Positions 1 through 10,105 of a DNA stretch of 64,000 nucleotides are shown in pieces. The notes under the pieces were generated by a model. The model saw nothing but the letters and a program-made list of their open reading frames with translations. It was not told the origin of the DNA and did no database searches. This DNA is from Azospirillum tabaci. GTDB taxonomy: Bacteria; Pseudomonadota; Alphaproteobacteria; Azospirillales; Azospirillaceae. Each line of letters opens with the position of its first letter. Position 1 is the first letter of the stretch. The stretch spans positions 186,001 to 250,000 of the forward strand of contig NZ_JACCJY010000004.1 in assembly GCF_014596085.1 (NCBI RefSeq), given 5' to 3'. A program made the position numbers and the translations under genes.

Positions 1-416
<416 letters not shown>

Positions 417-579
417 CGGGCATGATCCGCAAATCTGTTGAAAACGGCGGCAAGCTAGCGCCCGCTGCCCCCGCCGTCCAGCGCGCAACCGGGGCGCACG
501 TTGATTCGGCGGTGACACCTGCCTAAATTCGGGACGCCCCTTCCGCGCCTCAACAGCATCGTCCGGTTCCCGCCCCGCC

Positions 580-1620
580 ATGATCACCGAGCTGAACCAA
601 CGGTCCCGCGAGATCTTCCGGCTGATCGTCGACGCCTATGTGGCGACCGGCGAGCCGGTGGGCTCGCGCACGATTTCGCGGAGGCTCGGCATGGCCCTGT
701 CGCCCGCGACCATCCGCAACGTCATGGCCGACTTGGAAGAGCAGGGGCTGCTCTACGCCCCCCACACCTCCGCCGGCCGCATCCCGACCGAGGCAGGGCT
801 GCGCCTGTTCGTCAACGGCCTGCTGGAGATCGGCAGCCTGACCGAGGATGAGCGCGGCTCCATCGAGGCGAAATGCGCCTCCTCCGGGCGGTCGCTGCAG
901 GACGTGCTGGGCGAGGCGTCCACCCTGCTGTCCGGCCTGTCGCACTGCGCCGGGCTGGTGGTGGCGCCGAAGACCGACCGGCCGCTGAAGCACATCGAGT
1001 TCGTCTCGCTGGCCCCTGGCCGCGCGCTGGTCGTGCTGGTCAACGAGGACGGGCTGGTCGAGAACCGCGTCATCGAGGTGCCGGTGGGCGTTCCCGCCGC
1101 GACGCTCCAGATGGTGTCGAACTTCCTCAGCGCGAAGCTGGTCGGCCGCACGCTGGACGAGGCGCGGCAGGCCGTGCTGCGCGAGATCGAGGATCAGAAG
1201 ACCGAACTGGACGAACTGTCGCAGCGCGTGGTCTCCGCCGGCCTTGCCACCTGGGCGGGCAGCGGCGGGCAGAACAGCGGCCAGCTCATCGTGCGCGGCC
1301 AGGCGAAGCTGCTGGAGGACGTCACCGCCCTGTCGGACCTGGAGCGCGTGCGCGCCCTGTTCGAGGCGCTGGAGACCAAGGAGACCATGCTGCGCCTGCT
1401 CGACGCCACCGGGAAGGGGGACGGGGTGCAGATCTTCATTGGCGCGGAGAATGTGCTGTTCGGCCATTCCGGCTGTTCGCTGATCATCTCGCCCTTCCAG
1501 AACAGCCGCGAGCAGGTGATCGGCGCCATCGGTGTGATCGGCCCGACCCGCATCAATTATGCCCGGATCATCCCGCTTGTGGATTATACAGCCAAGGTCA
1601 TCAGCCGCCTTGTCGGGTGA
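580..1620 (+). CDS. hrcA: Heat-inducible transcription repressor HrcA
   Basis: A 346-residue protein of normal HrcA length. It has an N-terminal winged helix (about residues 1-75, with [20 protein letters not shown] and the wing [15 protein letters not shown]) and a C-terminal GAF-like regulatory domain ending in [18 protein letters not shown]. HrcA binds CIRCE elements (TTAGCACTC-N9-GAGTGCTAA) in front of groESL-type operons. I find no CIRCE element here upstream of hrcA, grpE or dnaK, so its targets probably lie elsewhere, as in several other alphaproteobacteria. The grpE gene follows after 64 bp, presumably in the same operon. No strong Shine-Dalgarno precedes the ATG. Confidence 0.95.
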   Translation: MITELNQRSREIFRLIVDAYVATGEPVGSRTISRRLGMALSPATIRNVMADLEEQGLLYAPHTSAGRIPTEAGLRLFVNGLLEIGSLTEDERGSIEAKCASSGRSLQDVLGEASTLLSGLSHCAGLVVAPKTDRPLKHIEFVSLAPGRALVVLVNEDGLVENRVIEVPVGVPAATLQMVSNFLSAKLVGRTLDEARQAVLREIEDQKTELDELSQRVVSAGLATWAGSGGQNSGQLIVRGQAKLLEDVTALSDLERVRALFEALETKETMLRLLDATGKGDGVQIFIGAENVLFGHSGCSLIISPFQNSREQVIGAIGVIGPTRINYARIIPLVDYTAKVISRLVG

Positions 1621-1684
1621 CGCCCTTGGCAATGCTTCACCCATCCCCCACCAGACGACGACCCAAGACGACAACGAGAGAGCC

Positions 1685-2293
1685 ATGAGCGAAGAGCAGA
1701 ACAAGCCCGCCGAAGCCGAGGTGGAGCAGACCGAAGCCGTCCAGGACAAGGCCGCCCAGGACAAGGCCGCGGACGCCGGTGCCGGGGATCGCGTGGCCCA
1801 GCTTGAGGCCGAGGTCGCCAGCCTGAAGGACCAGCTCCTGCGCCAGATGGCCGAGGTGGAGAACACCCGCCGCCGCGCCCAGCGCGACCGCGAGGACGCC
1901 AGCAAGTTCGCCGTGTCCAGCTTCGCCAAGGAGCTGGTGACGGTGGCCGACAACCTGCGCCGCGCGCTGGAGGCCGTCCCCGCCGAGGGCCGCGAGAACG
2001 ACGAGGTGCTGAAGGGCCTCTCCGTCGGCGTGGAGGCGACGGAGCGCCAGCTCATCTCCGCCTTCGAGCGTGCGGGCATCAAGAAGATCGACCCGACCGG
2101 CGAGTTGTTCGACCCGAACTTCCATCAGGTGATGTTCGAGATCGAGAACACCGGCAAGCCCGCCGGCACCGTCGTCCAGGTGCTCCAGCCCGGCTACACC
2201 ATCCATGGCCGCCTGCTGCGCGAGGCCATGGTGGGCGTCGCCAAGGCCGGTCCTCACGAGATGGGCGGCCAGCACGTCGATACGAAAGCCTGA
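1685..2293 (+). CDS. grpE: Nucleotide exchange factor GrpE
   Basis: A 202-residue GrpE, the DnaK nucleotide-exchange factor. It has an acidic, low-complexity N-terminus, a long coiled coil (about residues 35-110, with LLRQMAEVENTRRRAQRDRE) and the C-terminal beta domain, with FDPNFHQVMFE and VVQVLQPGYTIHGRLLREAMVGV. I chose the ATG at 1685 (after GAGAG) over an in-frame ATG at 1559 inside hrcA because GrpE proteins start just before this acidic region. Residues 19-28 come from a perfect 15-bp duplication (1741-1770, QDKAA twice). Confidence 0.95.
   Translation: MSEEQNKPAEAEVEQTEAVQDKAAQDKAADAGAGDRVAQLEAEVASLKDQLLRQMAEVENTRRRAQRDREDASKFAVSSFAKELVTVADNLRRALEAVPAEGRENDEVLKGLSVGVEATERQLISAFERAGIKKIDPTGELFDPNFHQVMFEIENTGKPAGTVVQVLQPGYTIHGRLLREAMVGVAKAGPHEMGGQHVDTKA
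1741..1770 (+). repeat. 15-bp tandem duplication inside grpE
   Basis: Two perfect copies of CCAGGACAAGGCCGC (1741-1755, 1756-1770) in the disordered N-terminal segment. The unit is a multiple of three, so the reading frame is preserved. Confidence 0.85.
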
Positions 2294-2332
2294 CCGTCCT
2301 CGGGACGGATGGCCTGACCGTCCTCCGGACGG
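2294..2332 (+). repeat. Two tandem small hairpins after grpE
   Basis: CCGTCC-TCG-GGACGG at 2294-2308 and CCGTCC-TCC-GGACGG at 2318-2332, each preceded by GGCCTGA or GCCTGA, so a roughly 24-bp unit is duplicated just after the grpE stop. It may protect the 3' end of the mRNA. No T tract follows directly. Confidence 0.6.
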
Positions 2333-2352
2333 CAGGCGGCACGTCTCTCGCG

Positions 2353-2390
2353 GCGGCGCGGCGGCATGGTCCGGCGCGCCGCTTTTTTTT
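2353..2390 (+). terminator. Rho-independent terminator of hrcA-grpE
   Basis: Stem GCGGCGCG (2353-2360) pairs with CGCGCCGC (2375-2382), followed at once by eight T (2383-2390). It ends the hrcA-grpE unit about 60 bp after the grpE stop. Confidence 0.85.
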
Positions 2391-2562
2391 CGTCCAGCCG
2401 CCTCACGAAGGGCGTCCGCCCGCGATCCTTTGCGTACCGAAGGGCTTGCGCCGGGAGAGTCCTTCGCCTATTCGCATCGGAACCCCGGTTCGCGTCGGGG
2501 AGTCTCGCGGCGCCCCAGGAATTGCCCGTTCCGGGCGGCCGCTCATTCAGGGAACCGGACCC

Positions 2563-2928
2563 GTGGCCAAGACCATCCTGACCGTCGACGACTCCAAGAC
2601 CATCCGCGACATGGTCGCCTTCACGCTGCGCAACGCCGGCTATGGCGTCACCGAGGCGGCGGACGGCACCGCCGGCCTGGCGGAGGTCAACCGGCAGAAG
2701 TTCGACTGCATCATCACCGACCTGAACATGCCGGGCATGGACGGTCTGGCCCTGACCCGGGCCATCCGCGGCAGCGCGCTCAACCGCGCGACCCCCGTCC
2801 TGCTGCTGACCACCGAGGCCGACCCCGCCAAGAAGACCGCCGGCCGCGAGGCCGGGGCCACCGGCTGGCTGGTCAAGCCCTTCAACCCGGACAAGCTGGT
2901 CGAGACCGTGAAGAAGGTCTGCCCGTAA
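2563..2928 (+). CDS. Single-domain CheY-like response regulator
   Basis: A 121-residue stand-alone receiver domain. It has the acidic pocket D9-D10, the phospho-acceptor D53 (in ITDLNMPGMDG), the switch Thr at T83/T84 and K105 in VKPFNPDKL. There is no output domain. Such proteins act either at the flagellar motor or as phosphate carriers and sinks. The start is the GTG at 2563 (MAKTILTVDDS), the standard beginning of a receiver domain. Longer upstream readings add only Arg-rich sequence. No kinase or che gene is adjacent, so its partner cannot be inferred. It follows the grpE terminator and therefore needs its own promoter. Confidence 0.9.
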   Translation: MAKTILTVDDSKTIRDMVAFTLRNAGYGVTEAADGTAGLAEVNRQKFDCIITDLNMPGMDGLALTRAIRGSALNRATPVLLLTTEADPAKKTAGREAGATGWLVKPFNPDKLVETVKKVCP

Positions 2929-2963
2929 CCGGGAAGGCGCCGAGACGGCGGGCTGGGGGGCCC

Positions 2964-3860
2964 TTACCCCGCCCGTTCCCGCGTGAACAGGAACTCTCCC
3001 GCCGGGTCGTGGGCGGCGAAGCGTCGCTGCGCGGTGGCGCGGTTGGCGACGGCGTAGCAATAGACGCAGCCGTGCGGGCAGGTGTCGTAATCGCCGATGT
3101 CGCGGCTTTCCGCGCACAGGCAGCCGGGGCGGTTGCCCTTCTCTTTGGCGGCGACGGCCCGCCCGGCGACGTCGGACAGCCGCTGCGCGTCGACGCAGCG
3201 GGCCGGCGCCGTGCCGGGGACACCGGCCAGCTCCGGCTGGGTGCACAGCGTCAGCGCCATGCCGTGCTCCGCGGCGATGCCGGCGAGGTCGGCCAGCAGG
3301 GCGCGCTTCTCCTCCGGGTCCGGGTCGCGCCAGGGCACACCGGCGGCGTCCAGGTTGCGCGCCGTCTTGCGGTAGGGCTGGAGGAAGGACACCACCGCCT
3401 CGTCGGTCAGGCCGCGCATCCGGCCGGCCAGCCGGGCGAAGGTCTCGCGGTGCCAGGACGGCGGCGTGGCGTCTGCCTCCACGATGGGCGCCGTCACGAT
3501 GGGGTCGTAGCGCCAGACGGCGGCGCGCGGCCCCCAGCGGTCGCGCAGCCGGGCCATATGCTCCACCGCGCGCTCCGCGTCGGGGACGGAGCGCTCCAGC
3601 GCGCCCGGCAGGCCGGTGATGCTGTACTGGACGACGAAGGGAAAGCCACGCCCGGACACCTCCTCCAGCGCCGGCAGGAAGGGGCCGAGATTCTTGGTCC
3701 AGAAGACGAAGCCGTCGACCTCCGCGCGGGTCAGGCCGATGCGGTAGGTCTGGCCGCCGTAGGGGTTGACCATGCGGCAGTGTCCGGCCTCCAGCCGGTT
3801 CAGGAACCAGCGCCCGTAGAAGGCGGGAATGTCCGTCTTGTAGCTGGCGGAAACGATCAT
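2964..3860 (-). CDS. DUF1848 family protein (radical-SAM-like Cys motif at the C-terminus)
   Basis: A 298-residue protein of the DUF1848 family. The N-terminus MIVSASYKTDIPAFYGRWF and the segment FVFWTKNLGPFLPAL resemble spore-photoproduct-lyase-like TIM barrels. Unusually, the cysteine cluster lies near the C-terminus: GCLCAESRDIGDYDTCPHGC, with CPHGCVYCYA forming a CX3CX2C iron-sulphur motif at about residue 260. No biochemical function is established to my knowledge. The gene is convergent with the receiver gene (35-bp gap) and divergent from the next ORF. Confidence 0.85.
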   Translation of the reverse strand: MIVSASYKTDIPAFYGRWFLNRLEAGHCRMVNPYGGQTYRIGLTRAEVDGFVFWTKNLGPFLPALEEVSGRGFPFVVQYSITGLPGALERSVPDAERAVEHMARLRDRWGPRAAVWRYDPIVTAPIVEADATPPSWHRETFARLAGRMRGLTDEAVVSFLQPYRKTARNLDAAGVPWRDPDPEEKRALLADLAGIAAEHGMALTLCTQPELAGVPGTAPARCVDAQRLSDVAGRAVAAKEKGNRPGCLCAESRDIGDYDTCPHGCVYCYAVANRATAQRRFAAHDPAGEFLFTRERAG

Positions 3861-3953
3861 CGCCGAACCATGGTGGCTCTGTGGGCCGCGATCAAGGCTG
3901 GATTCGCCGACGGTTCGGCCTAAAGTGCCGGCACAGGATCAGGGGAGGATGCC

Positions 3954-4469
3954 GTGACGGGCGGACAGGACGGCCACAGCGCCGGCAACGATGCAGGCCA
4001 CAGCGTGGAATGGGAAGGGGTGGTGCGGTTCCGGCTGCCGGACGGCTGGCGCGCGGAGGTGGAGGAGCATGAGGGCCACGCCGTGGCCGCCTTCCACCCG
4101 CCGGCCCCTGCGGGGGGCGTGCTGCGGCTGGTCACCGACCGGGTGGCGCCCAAGGACGGGCCGGACGGCGCCGTGGCGGTGCTGCGCGAGATGGCGCTGC
4201 GCTTCGTGCGCCCCGACGACCAGCGCGCCAGCGACCGGATCGTCGAGCCCTGGGGCGACGACGGCGTGCTGGCCCAGGCGGTGATGATGACGGAGGAGGA
4301 CGGCGGCACCGACGCCCATTACCTCTGGCTGGTCGGGGCGGAGCGGGACGGCAAGGCGGCGGCGGCCATGTTCAGCTACCGCCTGCCCATGGTCATGGAT
4401 GGGGACGAGTCCTGCGCCGGCACGCTGGCCCTGCTCGACGGGGCGATCCGCGCGGCGGAGATTCTGTAA
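3954..4469 (+). CDS. Conserved hypothetical protein
   Basis: A 171-residue soluble protein without signal peptide or membrane segment, not recognised. The GTG start at 3954 follows a very good Shine-Dalgarno AGGGGAGGA (3941-3949). The sequence has alternating beta-like segments (VVRFRLPDGWRAEVEEHEGH, GGVLRLVTDRVAP, HYLWLVGAERDG). This suggests a small beta-rich fold. A terminator follows 30 bp after the stop. Confidence 0.75.
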   Translation: MTGGQDGHSAGNDAGHSVEWEGVVRFRLPDGWRAEVEEHEGHAVAAFHPPAPAGGVLRLVTDRVAPKDGPDGAVAVLREMALRFVRPDDQRASDRIVEPWGDDGVLAQAVMMTEEDGGTDAHYLWLVGAERDGKAAAAMFSYRLPMVMDGDESCAGTLALLDGAIRAAEIL

Positions 4470-4500
4470 AAGGCTGAGGGATTGCCTCCGGAAACAGGAA

Positions 4501-4530
4501 AGCCGCCCCGTCGAGGGCGGCTTTTTCTTT
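4501..4530 (+). terminator. Rho-independent terminator
   Basis: Stem AGCCGCCC (4501-4508) pairs with GGGCGGCT (4515-4522), followed by TTTTCTTT. It ends the transcript of the ORF at 3954-4469. Confidence 0.85.
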
Positions 4531-4560
4531 GGCGGCCTGATGTTCTTTGGCGGCCTGATG
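4525..4560 (+). repeat. 18-bp tandem duplication
   Basis: Two perfect copies of TTCTTTGGCGGCCTGATG (4525-4542 and 4543-4560), starting within the tail of the preceding terminator. Confidence 0.85.
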
Positions 4561-4616
4561 TCTTGCGAGCCCGAAGTCTCCGGCGTTCCCGCGCCGGTTC
4601 GGGCGTTCAGCGCTCA

Positions 4617-4676
4617 GGCAATCAAGATTCCGGCAATCAAGATTCCGGCAATCAAGATTCCGGCAATCAAGATTCC
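4617..4676 (+). repeat. 15-bp minisatellite, four perfect copies
   Basis: GGCAATCAAGATTCC is repeated four times without mismatch from 4617 to 4676. Each unit contains the near-palindrome AATC-AA-GATT. The array lies 5 bp beyond the stop codon of the small reverse-strand ORF at 4682-4885, i.e. in its 3' untranslated region. Confidence 0.95.
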
Positions 4677-4681
4677 GGTGG

Positions 4682-4885
4682 TCAGCAGTGGCCGGCGCCG
4701 CCGGACATCAGGGCCTTCAACTGCGCCGCCTTCGGATCGAAGGCCATGGCCGCCTCCTCCGCCGCCAGGGCGGCCAGGCTGATGAAGCGCGCCAGATCGT
4801 CCAAGTCGCACTTCGTCGCGTCGTCCATAAGGCTGTCGAGGCAGGACTTGATGGCCAGAGCCATGTCGCGCCGTTCGTCCATCAT
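4682..4885 (-). CDS. Small acidic hypothetical protein
   Basis: A 67-residue ORF starting with tandem ATG codons (4883-4885, 4880-4882) after GGGGATCAAG. It is predicted mostly helical (LAIKSCLDSLMDDATKCDLD, LARFISLAALAAEEAAMAFD), ends in GGAGHC and has four cysteines. I do not recognise it. The amphipathic composition and Shine-Dalgarno support a real gene more than a chance ORF. The four-copy 15-bp repeat lies in its 3' UTR. Confidence 0.6.
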   Translation of the reverse strand: MMDERRDMALAIKSCLDSLMDDATKCDLDDLARFISLAALAAEEAAMAFDPKAAQLKALMSGGAGHC

Positions 4886-5071
4886 CTTGATCCCCCTATG
4901 GAATGCTGCACACGGTCCCGCTTCGGAAAGCCATATCTGCGAGCAAGAGCGGCCCCCTGACCAGTGAGGGATATATCATATTTCCTTCGATTCTCCACTA
5001 TTAGAATCTTCGGACAACAAAGAAACAAGGCAACCGGCAATTGATTGTGCGCAATAATGCACACCATTACT

Positions 5072-5090
5072 TGTTAATGAAAAGTTAACA
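5072..5090. promoter_or_regulatory. Palindrome TGTTAA-N7-TTAACA, possible operator
   Basis: Perfect 6-bp arms separated by 7 bp (5072-5077, 5085-5090), in the AT-rich part of the region upstream of dnaK and the divergent small ORF. The protein that would bind is unknown. Confidence 0.35.
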
Positions 5091-5191
5091 TGGCTGGGTT
5101 GCGGGGGTTTTGTTTGTGTTAAAGCCCTGTAACAGACCGCTTTCGGCGCGGTGGGGGGACAAAGGAAGCCCGCTGCACGCCTTATGCTTCT

Positions 5192-5207
5192 GAATACCCC
5201 GGTATTC
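5192..5207. promoter_or_regulatory. Palindrome GAATACC-CC-GGTATTC, possible operator
   Basis: Perfect 7-bp arms with a 2-bp centre, about 90 bp upstream of the putative dnaK heat-shock promoter. Its role is unknown. Confidence 0.35.
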
Positions 5208-5296
5208 ACTTGCGACGCGAAGCCGCAGGCGTGACGATATGCCCCGGCGTGCGCGTCACCTTTTGGCCTTTTGACGGTTGGCGGAATGACCAGGAC

Positions 5297-5325
5297 GTTG
5301 CAGCCCGAAACGCACCTGCCTATAT
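5297..5325 (+). promoter_or_regulatory. Sigma-32-type promoter of dnaK
   Basis: GTTGCAG (5297-5303), 15 bp, CCTATAT (5319-5325). The alphaproteobacterial RpoH consensus as I know it is CTTGAAA, 11-16 bp, CYTATNT. The -10 matches fully and the -35 keeps TTG. Transcription would start near 5333 and give a leader of about 100 nt before the dnaK ATG. Confidence 0.55.
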
Positions 5326-5435
5326 CTCCGGCGACAGACGTGAATCCACCCAACCGTTCCACCGACCCCAAGGGGATCGCGGCGGTGCCGGACCATACGG
5401 GCCGCCACGCATCTGCCGAACAACAGAGGCTGAAC

Positions 5436-7355
<1,920 letters not shown>

Positions 7356-7364
7356 GCGTTCGGA

Positions 7365-7404
7365 ACCGGAGGCAATCGTTGGGCAGCCGCCCGTTGCCTC
7401 CGGT
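7365..7404 (+). terminator. Hairpin between dnaK and dnaJ (processing site or leaky terminator)
   Basis: ACCGGAGGCAA (7365-7375) pairs perfectly with TTGCCTCCGGT (7394-7404). GGGC/GCCC can extend the stem inside the loop. There is no T tract, so read-through or RNA processing that lowers dnaJ relative to dnaK is likelier than full termination. Confidence 0.5.
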
Positions 7405-7516
7405 GTCACAGCCGGGAGAACCCGGCGCCATGCAGTATCGTCCGGCCCGTCATCCGTCCTGCGGTGGCGGGCCGGAGATACGATTGGTCTATTGTATGTG
7501 AAGGCGGTCGGGGCCC

Positions 7517-8659
7517 ATGGCGAAACAGGACTATTACGAGCTGCTCGGGGTGGCGAAGGGCGCCAGCGCGGACGAGATCAAAAAAGCGTACCGCAAGATG
7601 GCGATGCAGTATCACCCGGACCGCAACCAGGGTGATAAGGACGCCGAGCACAAGTTCAAGGAAATCAACGAAGCCTACGACGTCCTGAAGGACGAGCAGA
7701 AGCGCGCGGCATACGACCGCTTCGGCCACGGCGCCTTCGAGAACGGGCGTGGTGGCGGCGGCGGCTTCGGCGGCTTCGATTTCGGCGGCGGCGGCGGCGG
7801 CTTCGCCGACATCTTCGACGAGATGTTTGGGGAGTTCATGGGCGGGCGCCGCGGCGGCGGTGCCGCGTCGGGCCGCGGCCAGGATCTGCGCTACAATCTG
7901 GAGATCGGGCTGGAGGAGGCCTTCAAGGGCACCACGGCCAATGTCCGCGTTCCCTCCACCGTCGCCTGCGATTCCTGCAGCGGCTCCGGTGCGGCGGCGG
8001 GGACCCAGCCGGTCACCTGCCCGACCTGCCAGGGCCACGGCAAGGTGCGCGCCCAGCAGGGCTTCTTCACCATCGAGCGCACCTGCCCGGCCTGCCACGG
8101 CCAGGGCCGCGTCATCAAGGACCCCTGCAAGAGCTGCGGCGGTGCCGGGCGCCTGCGCAAGGAGAAGACCCTCCAGGTCAACATCCCCGCGGGCGTGGAG
8201 GACGGCACCCGCATCCGTCTGGCCGGCGAGGGCGAGGCGGGCTTGCGCGGCGCGCCGCCGGGCGACCTCTACATCTTCCTGGCCATCGCGCCGCACCCGA
8301 TCTTCCAGCGCGACGGCGCCAACATCCACTGCCGGGTGCCGATCCCGATGACCACCGCGGCGCTGGGCGGCACCGTGGAGGTGCCGACCATCGAGGGCAG
8401 CCGCACCAAGGTGACGGTCCCGCCCGGCACCCAGTCCGGCCACCAGTTCCGCATCAAGGGCAAGGGCATGTCGGTGCTGCGCAGCCAGCAGCGCGGCGAC
8501 ATGTACATCCAGGCCGTCGTCGAGACTCCGGTCAACCTGACCAAGAAGCAGCAGGAGCTTCTGCGCGAGTTCGACAACGCCGGCAAGGAAGGCTCCCACC
8601 CGCAGTCCGAAGGCTTCTTCGCCAAGGTGAAGGAGCTTTGGGAAGACCTGAAGGACTGA
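7517..8659 (+). CDS. dnaJ: Co-chaperone DnaJ (Hsp40)
   Basis: A 380-residue class-I J protein. The J domain is at residues 1-70 with HPD at 33-35. A Gly/Phe-rich linker (about 75-120, with long Gly runs) follows. The zinc domain has four CxxCxGxG motifs at 151-158, 168-175, 190-197 and 204-211. The C-terminal substrate-binding barrels complete the protein. It stimulates the ATPase of DnaK and hands over unfolded clients. It lies 161 bp after dnaK, separated by a strong hairpin, so it is probably co-transcribed at reduced level. Confidence 0.98.
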   Translation: MAKQDYYELLGVAKGASADEIKKAYRKMAMQYHPDRNQGDKDAEHKFKEINEAYDVLKDEQKRAAYDRFGHGAFENGRGGGGGFGGFDFGGGGGGFADIFDEMFGEFMGGRRGGGAASGRGQDLRYNLEIGLEEAFKGTTANVRVPSTVACDSCSGSGAAAGTQPVTCPTCQGHGKVRAQQGFFTIERTCPACHGQGRVIKDPCKSCGGAGRLRKEKTLQVNIPAGVEDGTRIRLAGEGEAGLRGAPPGDLYIFLAIAPHPIFQRDGANIHCRVPIPMTTAALGGTVEVPTIEGSRTKVTVPPGTQSGHQFRIKGKGMSVLRSQQRGDMYIQAVVETPVNLTKKQQELLREFDNAGKEGSHPQSEGFFAKVKELWEDLKD

Positions 8660-8686
8660 CCGGTTTCCCGCCCTTCCGACCGTAGG

Positions 8687-8717
8687 AAAAGGCCCGGCCC
8701 CCAGCCGGGCCTTTTTT
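8687..8717 (+). terminator. Rho-independent terminator of dnaJ
   Basis: GGCCCGGC (8691-8698) pairs with GCCGGGCC (8704-8711), flanked by AAAA upstream and TTTTTT (8712-8717) downstream. Confidence 0.9.
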
Positions 8718-8911
8718 CATGCCGGGCCATTTTTCATACGCACCGCGTGCTTTTGCCCCAGTGGTATGACCAATCCAGCGTTGACAGCGGCGGGCGGCGG
8801 GAAGACTGTCCCGGCAAATCACGTACAAATGCGCTGACGCCACAGGCCGCGCCGCATACGCACGTATCCCTGGAAATCACAGCAATTGCCGTTGCCGATG
8901 GGGGGCATCGC

Positions 8912-10096
8912 GTGTATCAACAAGCGCTTAATCTCCTCAGACGGTTCGCGGAGAGGGCATTCCAGGCGGTGAGCGGCGATCTCTCCTTCGAGCAGTTGCG
9001 CGACCTGATGCATCCGGGGGGGCACACCCCGATCATCCAGCGTCGCCGGGCCGTGCTGATCCATTCCCGCGTCCGCATGGTCGCGGCGGTCTTCGCCGTG
9101 CTGACGCCGCTGTGGATCGTCATCGACGTCTTCATCTTCCCCTGGCCGTTGTGGGGCTATCTGGCCGGCCTGCGGCTGGTCTCCAGCTTCGCCTTCGGCG
9201 CGCTGGCGCTCGGCTACCGGATCTGCGACGACATGGGCAGCGCGTGGCGGGGGCTGGCCCTGCTGCTGTCGGTGCCGACGGTGTTCTTCCTCGCCTCGCA
9301 CCCCATGCTGAACGAGGACATGATCGCGGGAAGCGCGCTGGCGGTGGCCGCCGGCTACGCCTTCCTGCCCTTCGTGATGGTGGCGGGGCTCAGCGTCTTC
9401 CCGCTGACCGCGCTGGAGGGGCTGGCCTTCGCGACGCCGATGCTGGCGGCCCACATGCTGGCCGGGGTCTACGGCTCGCTGGTCTTCCCCTTCCCCTCCT
9501 ATCTGGGCGCCCTGTGGCTGCTGGTGCTCATCATGGTGGTGGCGACGCTGGCGGCGATGAGCCAACTGCATTTCATGATGGCTCTGGTCGATCAGGCGTC
9601 CCACGACGGCCTGACCGGCGCCTTCTCCCGCCGCATCGGGGAGGAGCTTCTGCGGCTGCAGTTCGCCCACGCCCAGCGCTCGGACCATCCGCTGTCGGTG
9701 ATCTTCTTCGACCTGGACAATTTCAAGTCGATCAACGACCGGTTCGGCCACGACCAGGGCGACAAGCAGCTGGGGCGGTCGGCGGAGGCGATCCGCGCCA
9801 TGCTGCGCCAGTCCGACGTGCTGGTCCGCTGGGGCGGGGAGGAGTTCGTGGTCATCATGCCCAACACCGGCCGTCAGGGTGCCCTGACCGCGGTGGAGCG
9901 GTTGCACGAGCGCGGGCTGGGCAAACGCTCGGACGGCACCCTGCAGACCGCCAGCATCGGCGTCGCCGAATACCTCCACGACCGCCCGGTGGATTGGGAA
10001 AGGCTGGTCGATCTGGCCGACCAGCGCATGTACGCGGCCAAGCAGTCCGGCAAGAACCGGATCGTCGCCGACGACCGCGTCCCTGAACCGGCCTGA
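8912..10096 (+). CDS. Membrane-anchored diguanylate cyclase (GGDEF)
   Basis: A 394-residue protein from a GTG start at 8912, chosen because GGGGGG lies just before it and longer readings add non-conserved sequence. After a short cytoplasmic segment, about residues 45-230 form five to six hydrophobic helices (MASE-like sensor region, unassigned). The C-terminal GGDEF domain has DGLTGAFSRR, the metal-binding FFDLDNFKSIND and the active site WGGEEF near residue 308. An RxxD inhibitory site (RQSD) lies five residues before it. It should be catalytically active, synthesising c-di-GMP from two GTP with product inhibition. Its stop lies 9 bp from the convergent permease gene. Confidence 0.92.
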   Translation: MYQQALNLLRRFAERAFQAVSGDLSFEQLRDLMHPGGHTPIIQRRRAVLIHSRVRMVAAVFAVLTPLWIVIDVFIFPWPLWGYLAGLRLVSSFAFGALALGYRICDDMGSAWRGLALLLSVPTVFFLASHPMLNEDMIAGSALAVAAGYAFLPFVMVAGLSVFPLTALEGLAFATPMLAAHMLAGVYGSLVFPFPSYLGALWLLVLIMVVATLAAMSQLHFMMALVDQASHDGLTGAFSRRIGEELLRLQFAHAQRSDHPLSVIFFDLDNFKSINDRFGHDQGDKQLGRSAEAIRAMLRQSDVLVRWGGEEFVVIMPNTGRQGALTAVERLHERGLGKRSDGTLQTASIGVAEYLHDRPVDWERLVDLADQRMYAAKQSGKNRIVADDRVPEPA

Positions 10097-10105
10097 CCGC
10101 TCCCG

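Larger units (their letters stand above)
4886..5435. other. 550-bp AT-richer intergenic region upstream of dnaK
   Basis: There is no credible coding sequence. The segment 4965-5120 is markedly AT-rich for this genome and carries imperfect dyads, including TGTGC-N8-GCACA (5046-5063). The region also holds the palindromes at 5072-5090 and 5192-5207 and a sigma-32-like promoter (5297-5325), listed separately. It therefore looks like a large control region for dnaK and perhaps for the small divergent ORF. Confidence 0.6.

Noticed and set aside
417..579. CIRCE element between rph and hrcA
   Set aside because: No TTAGCACTC/GAGTGCTAA half-site is present.
1621..1684. Possible sigma-32 promoter CTTGGCA...CCCATCC before grpE
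   Set aside because: Spacing of about 8 bp is too short for any known RpoH promoter.
4617..4676. CRISPR-like array
   Set aside because: The 15-bp units are directly adjacent with no spacers and no cas genes are near, so it is a simple tandem repeat.
4882..5067. 61-codon reverse frame upstream of the small 67-aa ORF
   Set aside because: Lies in the AT-rich control region, overlaps palindromes and shows no ribosome site or family features.
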